Source of the DNA: Thiocystis violascens DSM 198
Lineage (GTDB): Bacteria; Pseudomonadota; Gammaproteobacteria; Chromatiales; Chromatiaceae
Assembly (NCBI RefSeq): GCF_000227745.2
Contig: NC_018012.1
Coordinates: forward strand, 1,054,001-1,118,000
Length of the DNA: 64,000 bases
Direction: 5' to 3'
Below the pieces are notes generated by a model. The model was not told where the DNA came from. It ran no database searches and saw nothing but the letters and a program-made list of their open reading frames with translations. Positions 36,670-48,700 of this stretch are shown piece after piece. The stretch's first letter is position 1, and each line of letters starts with the position of its first letter. The translations under genes were made by a program, and so were the position numbers.

Positions 36670-38457
36670 TGCCAGTTCGCGGTCGGTCAGGCTGGGCGAC
36701 AGGTGCATCTCGTGATGCCCCTTCCCCGCCGCGATCATGGGATAGACGTTCTCGGTCGGATCGACCACGACATCCAGAAACACGAAGCGATCCTCCATCG
36801 CGAAGGCTTCGCGCATGGCGTCTTCCAGATCGGCGGGTCGCTCGACGCGCATCCCGACATGGCCGAAACTCTCGGCAAGCTTCACGAAGTCCGGCAGCGC
36901 GTCCACATAGGAATGCGAGTAGCGGCTTTCGTAGAAGAGTTCCTGCCACTGGCGCACCATGCCCATGTAGCCGTTGTTGAGCAGAATCACCTTGATCGGC
37001 AGCGAATACTGCTTGCAGGTGGCCATCTCCTGGATGCACATGAGGATGCTGGCCTCGCCGGAGACGCAGGCGACCTGGGCCTCGGGAAACGCCAGTTGCA
37101 CGCCCATCGCCGCCGGCAGTCCGAAGCCCATGGTGCCGAGACCGCCGGAGTTGATCCAGCGCCGCGGCTTGTCGAAGGGATAGAACTGGGCCGCGAACAT
37201 CTGATGCTGGCCGACGTCGGAGGTCAGATACAGATCCCCATTGGTGACCTTATAAAGCGTCTCGATGGCGAACTGCGGCTTGATGGCGGCGCTAGTCCGG
37301 TCGTACTGGAGACAGTCCAGACGGCGCCAGTCGGCGATCTTGGCCCACCAGTCGGCGATCGGCGCCGGGTCGGGCTGAGGTTTTTGCGCTTGGTAGAGCC
37401 GCAGCATCTCGGTCAGCACGCCCGCCACTTGCCCCACGATCGGCACGTCGACCCGCACGTTTTTCGAGATCGACGACGGATCGACATCGACATGGATGAT
37501 TTTGGCATGCGGGCAGAAATGCTCGATCTTGCCGGTCACCCGATCGTCGAAGCGGGCGCCGATGGCGATCAGCACGTCGGTCTCGTGCATCGCCATGTTG
37601 GCCTCGTAGGTGCCGTGCATCCCGAGCATGCCGATGAACTGAGGGTCGGTCGTGGGATAGGCGCCGAGGCCCATGAGGGTGCTGGTCACCGGAAAGCCGG
37701 TGGCGCGCACCAGTTCGGTGAGCTGAGCCGAGCCTTCGCCGAGCACCACGCCGCCGCCGGTATAGAACACGGGGCGCGTCGCCTGGAGCAGGAGATCCAC
37801 GGCCTTTTTGATCTGCCCCGGATGCCCCTTCTCGACCGGATTGTAGGAACGCATCCGGATTTCGCGCGGGTAATGATAGGGGATCTTGATGTTCGGGTCG
37901 GTCACGTCCTTGGGGATGTCCACCACCACCGGACCGGGTCGGCCCGTGGTCGCGATATGGAACGCCTTGCGAATGGTCAGGGCCAGATCGCGCACGTCCT
38001 TGACCAGGAAGTTGTGTTTCACGCAGGGCCGGGTGATGCCGACGGTGTCGACCTCCTGAAAGGCGTCGCTGCCGATGACCGGCGTCGGCACCTGCCCGGT
38101 CAGCACCACCATGGGGATGGAGTCCATGTAGGCGGTGGCGATACCGGTGACGGCATTGGTCGCACCCGGACCCGAGGTGACGAGACAAACGCCGCACTTG
38201 CCGGTCGCGCGCGCGTAGCCGTCCGCCGCGTGAGAGGCGCCCTGCTCGTGACGGACCAGGATGTGCCTGACCGTGTCCTGTTTGAACAGGGCGTCGTAGA
38301 TATGGAGAACCGAGCCGCCGGGATACCCGAAGACCAGTTCGACGCCCTCGTCCAGTAGCGCCTGAACGACGATTTCGGCCCCGCTCAGTTCCCTGCCAAC
38401 TCCGGCATCGGCCACAGCCGCGCCCGCCCCACTCGGTTCCGCTCCAGTCAGTGCCAC
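36667..38457 (-). CDS. ilvB: Acetolactate synthase large (catalytic) subunit
   Basis: 596 residues from a GTG at 38457 with GGAGG 10 nt upstream. A ThDP enzyme that condenses pyruvate to acetolactate. Motifs: GYPGGSVLHIYDALF with the catalytic Glu in RHEQGASHAADGYARATG, the FAD-binding central domain, and the ThDP motif region SGEASILMCIQEMATCKQY. Residues 1-25 form an unconserved leader. First gene of the ilv set; its stop codon is donated by repeat copy E. Confidence 0.96.
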   Translation of the reverse strand: MALTGAEPSGAGAAVADAGVGRELSGAEIVVQALLDEGVELVFGYPGGSVLHIYDALFKQDTVRHILVRHEQGASHAADGYARATGKCGVCLVTSGPGATNAVTGIATAYMDSIPMVVLTGQVPTPVIGSDAFQEVDTVGITRPCVKHNFLVKDVRDLALTIRKAFHIATTGRPGPVVVDIPKDVTDPNIKIPYHYPREIRMRSYNPVEKGHPGQIKKAVDLLLQATRPVFYTGGGVVLGEGSAQLTELVRATGFPVTSTLMGLGAYPTTDPQFIGMLGMHGTYEANMAMHETDVLIAIGARFDDRVTGKIEHFCPHAKIIHVDVDPSSISKNVRVDVPIVGQVAGVLTEMLRLYQAQKPQPDPAPIADWWAKIADWRRLDCLQYDRTSAAIKPQFAIETLYKVTNGDLYLTSDVGQHQMFAAQFYPFDKPRRWINSGGLGTMGFGLPAAMGVQLAFPEAQVACVSGEASILMCIQEMATCKQYSLPIKVILLNNGYMGMVRQWQELFYESRYSHSYVDALPDFVKLAESFGHVGMRVERPADLEDAMREAFAMEDRFVFLDVVVDPTENVYPMIAAGKGHHEMHLSPSLTDRELA

Positions 38458-38643
38458 CTTCAGCGACCTCCGATCAGCCCGCGCAACCGGGGGGACGCAT
38501 GGCCCGTCGGCGGATGCCCGCGAAGTAAAGCGGCGCCCGCGTCACGCCACCGCGAGCGCGGCGAATCCGCGATCGTCGGAAGACGTCAACCAGCCATGGT
38601 TCCCCGGTTGAACGAGGAATAATGAAAACGTGAAAAAGGGTCG

Positions 38644-38672
38644 AAGTTACAGCGACCGTTACTGGCGGTCAA
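38644..38672 (-). promoter_or_regulatory. Candidate sigma-70 promoter of ilvB
   Basis: Minus-strand TTGACC, a 17-nt spacer and TAACTT, predicting an untranslated leader of about 180 nt before the GTG start. No branched-chain-amino-acid-rich leader peptide is seen in the leader, so classic attenuation is not supported. Confidence 0.55.
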
Positions 38673-38725
38673 GCCATCGTTCGTTCGGATGACGCGCGGC
38701 AAGCCGGAGCGCCATCGCGGATCCC

Positions 38726-39775
38726 CTAAACCCTCCGGCCAACCTTGAGCGTGCTTTTTCTGGCGGCGGAAATGCCGTAAGAGAGATCATGCACGTTCTG
38801 CAAGAGTTCCAGTTCTTCCCAGGCATCCGCCGGCCAGCCATCGGGTTGCCCCTGATCCCCCAGAACGAGGTCGCGAAAGAGCGCCTCGAAGGCTTCGACA
38901 TCTCCCCAACCGACCGTCAGCCGATTCAGCGCCTCCGGAAAATCCGCTTCCAAAACGCAGGGCTGACCGCTTTTACCCGACCGCCGCGCCTTCTCGGCAC
39001 TGGTAACCCTGGCGAGCGGGGTGGCGCGTATCCAGTCGGGCGCCTCGGAGAGATGGCGCGATTTCGATGCGTCTTGCCCTTCCGGCACATGACTGAGAAA
39101 GAGATCGACGAATGCCTTGATCGATTTCCTGGGGTGCTCGAACTCCAGCGTCAGGGTGTATAACTCGGTCCAATAAAAACCCGTCGGCTGGGTTTTATTG
39201 AGGTCGACCACACGGGCTCTCAACCGAATCCCCGGCGCTCCAGTCGTCCCCGCGATCGACAGTTTGATGCTTTGGTCGATGTCATAGGCATCGAAGACGG
39301 TGACCGAGAGACGCCCGCTCGCGATCTGCGCCAGCATGTGACGCAGGTCGTCGACGTCATTGGCGGTCACCTCCAGTTCCCGAACCAAGCCGCTGGAATG
39401 ATCGTTCTGGCCCGCCGCACGTCCGCCTTGCAGCATTTTCAACAAGTGTTCGAGCCGCGAATGACTGCGCGGAGTCAAACTGAAAAACCGCGCGGCAATC
39501 AGATGGGTTCCGTCTTGCAGCGCTTTCGCGCGGATCAGGTGTGCATCGGCCGTAATCCGTTCGCCTTGCTTCCAGGGCAGAACGACGCGCAGCGAACTCG
39601 CCTGCTCGGGAGGCGGTTCGGTCATGGAGAAGAGCACCCCGCCCCAGGAAATATCCAGGTTGATCGCGGTGACCGGCGCGGTCATGCCCGGAAAGGTTAC
39701 CTGGATCGGAATATTGACATGAATCCGCGTTTGGGTGCGACGATCACGCACGAGCGGCTCGTTCTTAGGATTCAT
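38726..39775 (-). CDS. PilZ-domain protein
   Basis: 349 residues from the ATG at 39775. An N-terminal PilZ domain (about 8-115) contains RRTQTRIHVNIPIQV and the later NLDISWGGVLFS, matching the RxxxR and (D/N)xSxxG c-di-GMP-binding pattern. The remaining 230 residues (a DVDDLRHMLAQIASGRL region and others) are not assigned. No TM segments. Probably a c-di-GMP effector; an HD-GYP protein that could degrade c-di-GMP lies at 47.3-48.4 kb. Divergent from proS. Confidence 0.78.
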   Translation of the reverse strand: MNPKNEPLVRDRRTQTRIHVNIPIQVTFPGMTAPVTAINLDISWGGVLFSMTEPPPEQASSLRVVLPWKQGERITADAHLIRAKALQDGTHLIAARFFSLTPRSHSRLEHLLKMLQGGRAAGQNDHSSGLVRELEVTANDVDDLRHMLAQIASGRLSVTVFDAYDIDQSIKLSIAGTTGAPGIRLRARVVDLNKTQPTGFYWTELYTLTLEFEHPRKSIKAFVDLFLSHVPEGQDASKSRHLSEAPDWIRATPLARVTSAEKARRSGKSGQPCVLEADFPEALNRLTVGWGDVEAFEALFRDLVLGDQGQPDGWPADAWEELELLQNVHDLSYGISAARKSTLKVGRRV

Positions 39776-40038
39776 GGTGCGATGACTCGATGACCAGTCG
39801 GCAATGATTTCTTTCGCGGTTGTCGGGTTGCGTCCAGATAAATCCAGGCACATTCAAGCAGCATCGTGGATTCCTGCGGTTGGAAAAAGCAGGACCATTA
39901 CAACAACATTCGCCGAAAAATGCATCCATCCCGAATGGCGCTCCAGAGCTTGGCGGGAATGGAACAGGCATCGGAAGAGTTGTTTCCAGCCTCGTTGAAC
40001 CCTAAACTCGCCTGCTTTCCCTTGCCATCGTTACCCCC

Positions 40039-41760
40039 ATGCGCACCTCACAGTTCCCCCTGCAGACCATCAAGGAAATCCCCGCCGACGCCGAGATTGC
40101 CAGTCATCGGCTGATGCTGCGCGCGGGGCTGATCCGCAAACTCGCCGCCGGACTCTATACCTGGCTGCCCCTGGGTCTGCGCGTGCTACGCAAGGTCGAG
40201 CGGATCGTCCGTGAAGAAATGGACCGCGCGGGGGCGCTCGAAGTTTCCATGCCGGCGGTGCAGCCCGCCGAACTCTGGCAAGAATCCGGCCGCTGGGAAA
40301 AATATGGCCCCGAACTGTTGCGTTTCCATGATCGTCACCGGCGCGAATTTTGTTTCGGCCCCACCCACGAGGAGATCATCACCGATCTGGCCCGCAACGA
40401 ACTCAAGAGCTACAAACAGCTCCCGATCAATTTCTATCAGATCCAGACCAAGTTCCGCGACGAGATACGCCCGCGCTTCGGCGTGATGCGCGCGCGCGAA
40501 TTCCTCATGAAGGACGCCTATTCTTTCCATCTCGACGAAGCCTCGCTGGCCGAGACCTATCGTCAGATGCACGCGACCTATTGCCGCATCTTCACCCGCT
40601 GCGGGCTCGACTTCCGACCCGTGCAGGCGGATACCGGCAGCATCGGCGGCAACGCCTCGCATGAGTTCCATGTGCTCGCGGCCTCCGGCGAGGACGCCAT
40701 CGCCTTCTCCACCGGCAGCGACTATGCCGCCAACGTCGAGATGGCCGAGGCCGTGGCGCTGGCTGCCGCGCTCCCGCCGCCCGGCGAGGACGCGCGTCTG
40801 GTCGACACGCCCAACGCGCGCACCATCGCCGATCTGGTCGAAGAGTTCGGTCAGCCGATCGCGCGCACGGTCAAGACGCTGGTGGTCGCCGCCTCGGACG
40901 CCATCGAGGCCGATCTGATCGCCCTGCTAGTGCGTGGCGACCATGAACTCAACGCCATCAAGGCGGAAAAGCTGCCCCAGGTCGCCGCGCCGCTGCGCAT
41001 GGCCACCGAGGCCGAGATCCGCGCGGCCATCGGTGCCGGTCCCGGCTCGCTCGGTCCAAAAGACCTGCCCATCCCCTGCCTCGTCGACCGCACCGTCGCG
41101 GTCACCGCCGATTTCAGCGCCGGCGCCAACCAGGATGGCAAACACTGGTTCGGCCTGAACTGGGGCCGCGATCTGCCGCTGCCCGAGATCGCCGACCTGC
41201 GCAACGTCATCGAAGGCGATCCCAGCCCGGACGGACAGGGGACGCTCACCATCGCGCGCGGCATCGAGGTGGGGCATATCTTTCAGCTTGGGCGCAAATA
41301 CAGCGAGGCGATGAAGGCGACGGTGCTCGGCGAGGACGGGCGCGCCACCACCCTGACCATGGGCTGCTACGGCATCGGCGTCTCGCGGGTCGTGGCCGCC
41401 GCCATCGAACAGCATCACGACGAGCGCGGCATCTGCTGGCCCGCGCCGATCGCCCCCTTCGAGGTCGCGCTCCTGCCGATGAAGCTCGGCAAATCCTACC
41501 GTGTCCGCGAGGCGACCGAACAACTCTACGCCGACCTCCAGGCCGCCGGGATCGAGGTTCTGCTCGACGACCGCGACGCCCGCCCCGGCTTCATGTTCGC
41601 GGACATGGAACTGATCGGCATCCCTCACCGTATCGTCGTCGGCGACAAGGGGCTCGACGACGGCCAGGTCGAGTACAAGGGGCGTACCGATGAGGAGATG
41701 CAATTGGTTCCGCTCGCGGAGATCGTCGCATTCGTCCGCGACCGCTTAAACCGCGTCTAG
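40039..41760 (+). CDS. proS: Prolyl-tRNA synthetase
   Basis: 573 residues, bacterial type with the INS editing domain (about 225-400). Class II motifs: motif 1 near [21 protein letters not shown] [18 protein letters not shown], motif 2 [20 protein letters not shown], and motif 3 [21 protein letters not shown]-terminal anticodon-binding domain follows. The last four codons and the stop (LNRV) are encoded by repeat copy F, so the native C-terminus has been rewritten. Confidence 0.97.
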   Translation: MRTSQFPLQTIKEIPADAEIASHRLMLRAGLIRKLAAGLYTWLPLGLRVLRKVERIVREEMDRAGALEVSMPAVQPAELWQESGRWEKYGPELLRFHDRHRREFCFGPTHEEIITDLARNELKSYKQLPINFYQIQTKFRDEIRPRFGVMRAREFLMKDAYSFHLDEASLAETYRQMHATYCRIFTRCGLDFRPVQADTGSIGGNASHEFHVLAASGEDAIAFSTGSDYAANVEMAEAVALAAALPPPGEDARLVDTPNARTIADLVEEFGQPIARTVKTLVVAASDAIEADLIALLVRGDHELNAIKAEKLPQVAAPLRMATEAEIRAAIGAGPGSLGPKDLPIPCLVDRTVAVTADFSAGANQDGKHWFGLNWGRDLPLPEIADLRNVIEGDPSPDGQGTLTIARGIEVGHIFQLGRKYSEAMKATVLGEDGRATTLTMGCYGIGVSRVVAAAIEQHHDERGICWPAPIAPFEVALLPMKLGKSYRVREATEQLYADLQAAGIEVLLDDRDARPGFMFADMELIGIPHRIVVGDKGLDDGQVEYKGRTDEEMQLVPLAEIVAFVRDRLNRV

Positions 41761-41831
41761 CGTCATCTGCGCAGTCTCAGGCCGTTCCAGCCTTGCGCCT
41801 ACCCGCAGGGAACGGCTGGACGCGGTTTAAA
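41746..41831. repeat. TTTAAACCGCG inverted-repeat element, copy F
   Basis: 86 bp, TTAAACCGCGTC to GGACGCGGTTTAAA. It begins inside the proS coding sequence and supplies its TAG stop. An internal hairpin (GCCGTTCC / GGAACGGC) lies in the interior. It ends 25 nt before fabA. Confidence 0.82.
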
Positions 41832-41856
41832 CATTCACATCAAATCAAGGAATCAC

Positions 41857-42372
41857 ATGACCAAAGAAGCCACTTTCAATCGCGATGAACTTCTTGCCTG
41901 CGGCCGGGGCGAGATGTTCGGGCCAGGCAATGCCCAATTGCCGGTTCCGAACATGCTGATGATGGACCGGATCGTCCGCATCGCGAATTTCGGCGGAGCC
42001 AACAGCAAGGGCGAGATCCTCGCCGAGTTGGACATCACGCCGGAACTCTGGTTTTTCCAGTGCCACTTTCCAGGCGACCCCGTGATGCCAGGCTGTCTCG
42101 GACTCGACGCCCTGTGGCAACTCGTCGGCTTCTATCTTGGCTGGATCGGCAATCCCGGCCATGGCCGGGCGCTCGGTGTGGGCGAGGTCAAATTCACCGG
42201 CCAGGTTCTGCCGACCGCAAACAAGGTCACCTACCACATCGACATGAAACGGGTCATCACCCGCAAACTGGTGCTCGGCATCGGCGACGGGGTGGTGCAG
42301 GTCGACGGGCGGACCATCTATACCGCCAAGGATCTGCGGGTGGGTCTGTTCACGTCGACGGAAGGATTCTGA
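41857..42372 (+). CDS. fabA: 3-hydroxydecanoyl-ACP dehydratase/isomerase
   Basis: 171 residues, normal length. Introduces the cis double bond in unsaturated fatty-acid synthesis. Hot-dog-fold motifs: the active-site His in [20 protein letters not shown] (with Asp later in the helix), MLMMDRI, and the C-terminal [17 protein letters not shown] fabB partner is not adjacent. Separated from proS by repeat copy F. Confidence 0.97.
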   Translation: MTKEATFNRDELLACGRGEMFGPGNAQLPVPNMLMMDRIVRIANFGGANSKGEILAELDITPELWFFQCHFPGDPVMPGCLGLDALWQLVGFYLGWIGNPGHGRALGVGEVKFTGQVLPTANKVTYHIDMKRVITRKLVLGIGDGVVQVDGRTIYTAKDLRVGLFTSTEGF

Positions 42373-42392
42373 CCGACGGGATCTGCGATGCG

Positions 42393-42824
42393 ATGACCCG
42401 AATCGATTTCTACAGCCTGGAACCGGAGAGTCGCGGCGACCGCTTTCTCTTGACCTGCCGGCTCGTGGAACGGATTCGCGCCAAGGAACTGCGCGTCCTC
42501 ATCCACTGTCCGGATTCGGAGCAGGCGCGCCATCTGGACCGCCTGCTTTGGACCTTTCGCCAGGACAGCTTCCTGCCACACGGGCTGGTAGGCCAGACCG
42601 ATCCCGAGCTAACGCCCGTCCTCATTAGCGATGACGGAAGGCCGGAAACCGAGCATCAGGTTCTGCTCAATCTCTCCTTCGAGATTCCTGACTTCCTGGA
42701 CCGTTTCGAGCGCGTGTGCGAGCTGATCGACCATGACCCCAACGCCCGCGCCACCGGGCGCGAGCGTTTCCGCGCGTATCGCGAGCGTGGCTATCCGCTG
42801 GAGCATCATCGGCTACGGCTTTAG
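42393..42824 (+). CDS. holC: DNA polymerase III chi subunit
   Basis: 143 residues from the ATG at 42393, 20 nt after fabA. Chi links the clamp loader to SSB. Features: MTRIDFYSLEPESRGDRFLL start, ERIRAKELRVLIHCPDSEQA, LDRLLWTFRQDSFLPHGL and LLNLSFEIPDFLDRFERVCE. Usually holC lies beside pepA or valS; here it follows fabA. Its stop codon lies in the repeat that starts at 42821. Confidence 0.93.
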   Translation: MTRIDFYSLEPESRGDRFLLTCRLVERIRAKELRVLIHCPDSEQARHLDRLLWTFRQDSFLPHGLVGQTDPELTPVLISDDGRPETEHQVLLNLSFEIPDFLDRFERVCELIDHDPNARATGRERFRAYRERGYPLEHHRLRL

Positions 42825-42898
42825 GTGATTTAGGTGATTTAGGTGATTTTCGGGAAAGACTTTACCGATTTTCCGTTCGTCTCCGGAAATCGCCTTAA
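42821..42898. repeat. TTAGGCGATTT-bounded element, copy 2, with a TAGGTGATTT triplet
   Basis: The left end is three tandem copies of TAGGTGATTT (42822-42851), the first giving the holC TAG stop. Then come the core ACTTTACCGATTTTCCGTTC shared with 28535-28651 and the right end GGAAATCGCCTTAA. Confidence 0.7.
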
Positions 42899-42933
42899 AG
42901 GGCATATCCAATCCCTTGATCAGGATGCAGTCC

Positions 42934-43008
42934 TGTAAGGGGCGAATTCATTCGCCGCGTCGAGTGCGCGGATACCGGGATGTCGGGGCGAATGAATTCG
43001 CCCCTACA
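42934..43008. repeat. GGGGCGAATTCATTCGCC inverted-repeat element
   Basis: 75 bp: TGTAAGGGGCGAATTCATTC... at the left and GGCGAATGAATTCGCCCCTA... at the right form an almost perfect inverted repeat around a 28-bp centre. The right end contains the TAG stop of the histidine kinase gene (43004-43006). A widely dispersed type of MITE-like sequence. Confidence 0.8.
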
Positions 43009-46000
43009 GCGTGCGCGCGGCTCTCAAAATCTCCAGCGCCGCGTCGAAGTTGAAGCGCTGAATCTCACGCTCAAGATCGCCGAACGTCTCGCCCAAGGCC
43101 ACGCGCAGCAGGGCGGCCGAATCGCGCGCGAACTGGACGGACCGCACATTGTCTTCCGCCAGCAAGGTATCCAGCTCGCTCATGACCCGACGCAGAACGG
43201 TACTCTGAACAGTGGCTTCGGGATTGCTCCATTCGCCCTCCTCCGGCAGCGCCAGGATGGCGGCGACCAGGCGATCAAGTTCGCGCTGGAGTTCATCGGT
43301 CGCGGATGCGATGACCTCCGTCTCGGAGCGCCGCCCGAGCGAAATTTCCAGGCGCCCCGCGCAGCTCGCCAGACGATCAGCGCCCAGGGTCGCGGCGGCA
43401 CCTTTCAGACCGTGGGCGACCCGTACCGCCCCCAGTTCGTCCCCCGCCTTCAGACAGGCGCGCAGCGCCGCCGGATCCTCGCCATGCGACTGTGCGAACA
43501 ACCGCAGCAGACGCAGATAGATCGTGCGCTGTCCACGCACCGCCGCGAGTCCGCGCAGACTGTCGAGTCCGGGAACCCCGGCGAGCCAGGGCATCCAGGC
43601 AGCGCCTTCGGCGCCCGCGCGCGACACGGACAGCTGGCCGTCGCCGCCGCGCTCGTCACTCCCCGGCAGCCATTTCAGCAAGGCGCGGTAGAGCACGTCT
43701 GGCTCCACGGGCTTGGGCACGAAGTCGTTCATACCGGCGTCCAGACACGCCTGACGATCCTCTTCGAAGGCGTTGGCGGTCATGGCCAGAATCGGGACGG
43801 CTTCATGTCCGGCCTGTGCGCGGATCGTGCGCGTCGCCTCAAGACCATCCATTTCAGGCATCTGAACGTCCATCAGCACCAGGTCATAGGCGTTCGCGGC
43901 GACCATGGCGACCGCCTCCCGACCGTTTTCGGCCGCATCCACCGCCAGGGTCACCGCGTGCAGCAGTTCCATCGCCACCTCGCGATTGATGACATTGTCT
44001 TCCACCAGCAGGATGCGCGTGCCCGCCGCGCGGCGGCGTAACGCGGACTCGTTATTCGTCGACGGCATGGCGGATGGCGTCGGCGCGATGCCGCGACCAC
44101 GGCTGAGCCGGGCGGTGAACCAGAAGGTACTGCCCCGATCCGGCTCGCTTTCGACGCCGGCGTCGCCGCCCATGAGCTGCGCCAGCCGGCGGGTGATCGC
44201 GAGCCCCAGACCCGTACCGCCATGCTTGCGCGTGGTCGAGACGTCGGCCTGTCCGAAGGGCGTGAACAGACGTGTCAGTTCCTCCGGCGCGATGCCGATG
44301 CCGGTGTCGACCACCTCGAAGCGCACCAGCAGTCGATGCTCGTATTCTTCCAGCAGACGAGCGCGCAGGACGATCGTTCCGCGTTCGGTGAACTTGACCG
44401 CGTTGCCGGCAAAATTGAGCAGCGCCTGACGCAGGCGGGTAGGATCGCCGTGTAGCCAGGGAGGCATGTCGTCCGTATCCACGTCGATCGTCAGCCCCTT
44501 GGACTGCGCCTGATCGGCGATCAGCGAACGCACATGGTCGAGGACGCCCATCAGGTGAAAATCGGTCTGCTCCAGTTCCAGCCGACCCGCCTCGATCTTG
44601 GACAGATCGAGAATGTCGTTGACGATGGAGAGAAGATGTTGGGCCGCCGATTCGATCTTGTCCAGACGCATGGCCTGCTCGGGCGTCACTCCGCTGCGTT
44701 GCAGCAGATAGGTCAGACCGACGATGGCGTTCATGGGGGTACGGATCTCGTGGCTCATGTTGGCCAAAAAGGCGCTCTTGGCCCGATTGGCGGACTCGGC
44801 CCACTCCCGCGCCATCTCCTGAATCCGTTCGAGCTCTTTTGGGACGCTGATATCGCGCGAGAATCCCACCGTGCCCAGGACGCTCCCATCCGCGTCGAGG
44901 ACGGGCGCCTTAAAGGTCTCGAATGCCTCGGGTCGATTGGGAATGCCTTCCTCGACCGTTTTCTGCCGGCGCGTGACCATGACGTCGGCGTCGTCGGCAC
45001 GGTAGCGTTCGGCCATCTCCCGGGGCCAGATGTCGAGGTCGGTCTTGCCCAGCAGTTCCTCGGCCGAGTGCCGAGTCGCCTCGGCGAACGCCCGATTGAC
45101 CGCCAAAAAGCGCCCTTCGCGGTTCTTCAGCCAGATCATGTGCGGGATATTGTCGATGATCGCGCGTAGCGCCTGACTCTGACGTCGTAGCTCGGCGGTG
45201 CGCTCCTCGACCAGTTCCTCCAGACGATGACGGTACCGGTCCAGTTCCGCCTCGGCTTGCTTGCGTTCACTGATGTCCCGACAGATGCACAGCACCAGCT
45301 TGCGTCCGCCCCAACTGGCGCTGCTGGCGCTGACCTCGACGGCGTAGACAGAACCGTCCCGGCGTCGGTGAAGGGTCTCGAATATTCTGCCCGAAGCCGG
45401 AAACTCGGCGAAGCCTTCGCGCACCTGAGACTCGGTCATCACCGCGTCGATGTCCCAACTGTGCAGGCCAATAAGTTCCTCTGGCGTATAACCGAGCATC
45501 TCGGCAAAACGTTGGTTGGCCTCGGCGATGCGATGCTGCTCGTCGAAGACCAGGATGCCATCGCGCGAACTCTCGATCAGCGCCAGACGCCGGGCCGTTT
45601 CGTCGGCGAGCGCGCGCGACACCTGATCGATCTCGGTGATGTCGCGGGAGATCCCGAACACGCCGGTGATCTGGCCATGCGCGTCGCGCAGGGGGCCCTT
45701 GATCGCGAGAAAGCGCCGCATCCCCTCGGTGGTCGTCAGGAATTCCTGAAAGGTCAGGCTGCGATCGTCGTCCATCACCCGCCGGTCATTGGACCGGACC
45801 AGTTCCGCCTGGTCAGGGGGGAAGAGTTCGTCGTCGGTGTTGCCCAGCACCGACTCGGCGGATTTCCCGCTGAACCGAGCGGCGGCTCGGTTGAAGAGCA
45901 GATAGCGACCCTCGCGATCTTTGGCGAAGATGGCGTCCGTGGAACCCTCGGCGATGGCGGCCAGCAGATTCAGCGCGTCCAACCGTTCCTTCTGGGAGCG

Positions 46001-47316
46001 ATGCAAGGACGCGGCAAGCGCCAGTTGCTGACGCTGACGCAGCAGAAAGGCTCCGGTTCCGGTCATGAAGAGCGCCAGTAAACCGGCAAGACCGATCCAA
46101 ACGGCATTGTTCGCCACCCTGGCGTACAGCTCGGCGCGATCGAGCTTGACCACCAGGAGCCAGTCGGTTTCTGGCACGGTCATGGCCACGCCCAGGACCG
46201 GCTTGCCGCGATAATCCTCGCCTTCCTGAAGGGTGCCGAAATTGGCCGGGTCAAGCAGATACCGCGCGGCCAGCAGGCGCGGGGTCGTCAGCGGTAGGCG
46301 AAACGTCAATTCCGTCCCTGTCCGATGACGCAATGCGTTCAGGGAGACCACATCGTCGCCATCGCGCCGGACCAGCAGGGTCTCGCCCGTCTCGGTGGGT
46401 ATCGGCCAACTCTGAAGCGCGGGATAGAGACGCGCCGTCGGGTCCGTGTGCAGGACGACGACCGGTCCGAACTGGCCGTCTCGCGCCGGCAACGGCACCA
46501 GAAAATCCAGATGGATCACGCCTCGTCCATCGCGATAGGGACCGAATTGACTGACCTTCCGGTCGGCGGCGGACGCTCTAACCGCCGCGACCAGGCGGGG
46601 ATCAAGGGCCGTTGTCCCGCCATTTAGATCCCAGAGTGATTCGCCCAGCGCGTTCAGCAGCATGACGCCATGAAAAGCGTTGTAGCGCGCGAACGTCTTG
46701 AGATGTTCCAGCAGTTCGCCGTTCGCCTTCGGTCCGTTCGCCGCGAAGAGGCTTGCATCCAGTTCCGCGGACAAGCGGCTGTGTTGCAAGAAGAGTGCGT
46801 CGCCCCGACGCTCCTGCAGCCAATCGGCGATCTGCCGGGTCTTGAGTTCGGCGATGGTCTTGAGGCGGGCGGCCTCGCTCTCCTTCTGGCGGCTGAAATC
46901 GATCGCGATACCGCCGAGCGTCAGGATGACAATGGCCGCCGCTAGCAGGATGAACGGCAGCAGCAGGGCGCGGGGCGGCGGCTTGGGAAGCGGGATGTCC
47001 CCGGCAGCCTCGCGGGGGGGCGGGAAACGTCGCAGCAGGACATAAAGCAGCAGGGAGGTGACGGCGACGAACAGCCAACCCTTCAGCGTACTGATCAAGG
47101 TCACCTGGGCCGGAACGCTGACCAGCCAGGACACCGCTCGGTCGGACAGCAGGATCCACATCCCGGCAAACGCGGCATACGCCAGCACCACGGCCAGAAC
47201 AGCCGACAAAGCGCCCTGTCCGGCGCGACGATCAGGGTCGTCAGTCACTGAAATCTCCTTGCCGCCAGCATGGACGCGAGCGGGATTCTCCGTCGCTCGG
47301 ACCGATTCCGGCTCGC

Positions 47317-47320
<4 letters not shown>
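43004..47320 (-). CDS. Hybrid sensor histidine kinase with Cache, PAS, receiver and Hpt domains
   Basis: 1438 residues. Two TM helices (38-60, 75-97), a third at 118-140, a periplasmic Cache-like sensor (about 145-400), a TM helix at 405-427, and three PAS domains (about 445-565, 575-690, 715-828). Then a HisKA domain with [16 protein letters not shown] (His857), an HATPase with NAVKFTERG and [12 protein letters not shown], a receiver with [13 protein letters not shown] (Asp1151), and an Hpt with [13 protein letters not shown] (His1303). A full intramolecular phosphorelay. Its ATG overlaps the stop of the HD-GYP regulator gene (ATGA), so the two are coupled. Confidence 0.93.
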
Positions 47321-48447
<1,127 letters not shown>

Positions 48448-48700
48448 TTAACCTCCTAATAAAGATGAGAATGATGGGGCTCTCCCTGCTGTGGCCGACT
48501 ATGATAGATGAATAATCGGTGCCAGTGGTTATCGCGGCGAGGCCAATCCTGAAATTTGTCAGGGATTTTCTCATCCGAACCGGGGTGATGCGGCTTTATA
48601 CATTGATTGCGAATTGAATCTCAATTGGCGAGCAGACCGTCGTCGTTGGGACACGCCATTGCGCAATCCCGATCTCTCCCTTATTTTCAGGTTCCATGCA

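Noticed and set aside
36598..38358. Plus-strand open frame of 586 codons
   Set aside because: Antisense to ilvB; no motif or ribosome-binding site; starts in a repeat element.
38458..38643. Attenuator leader peptide of ilvB
   Set aside because: Short open frames in the leader are not rich in Leu, Ile or Val codons and no alternative terminator stems were evident.
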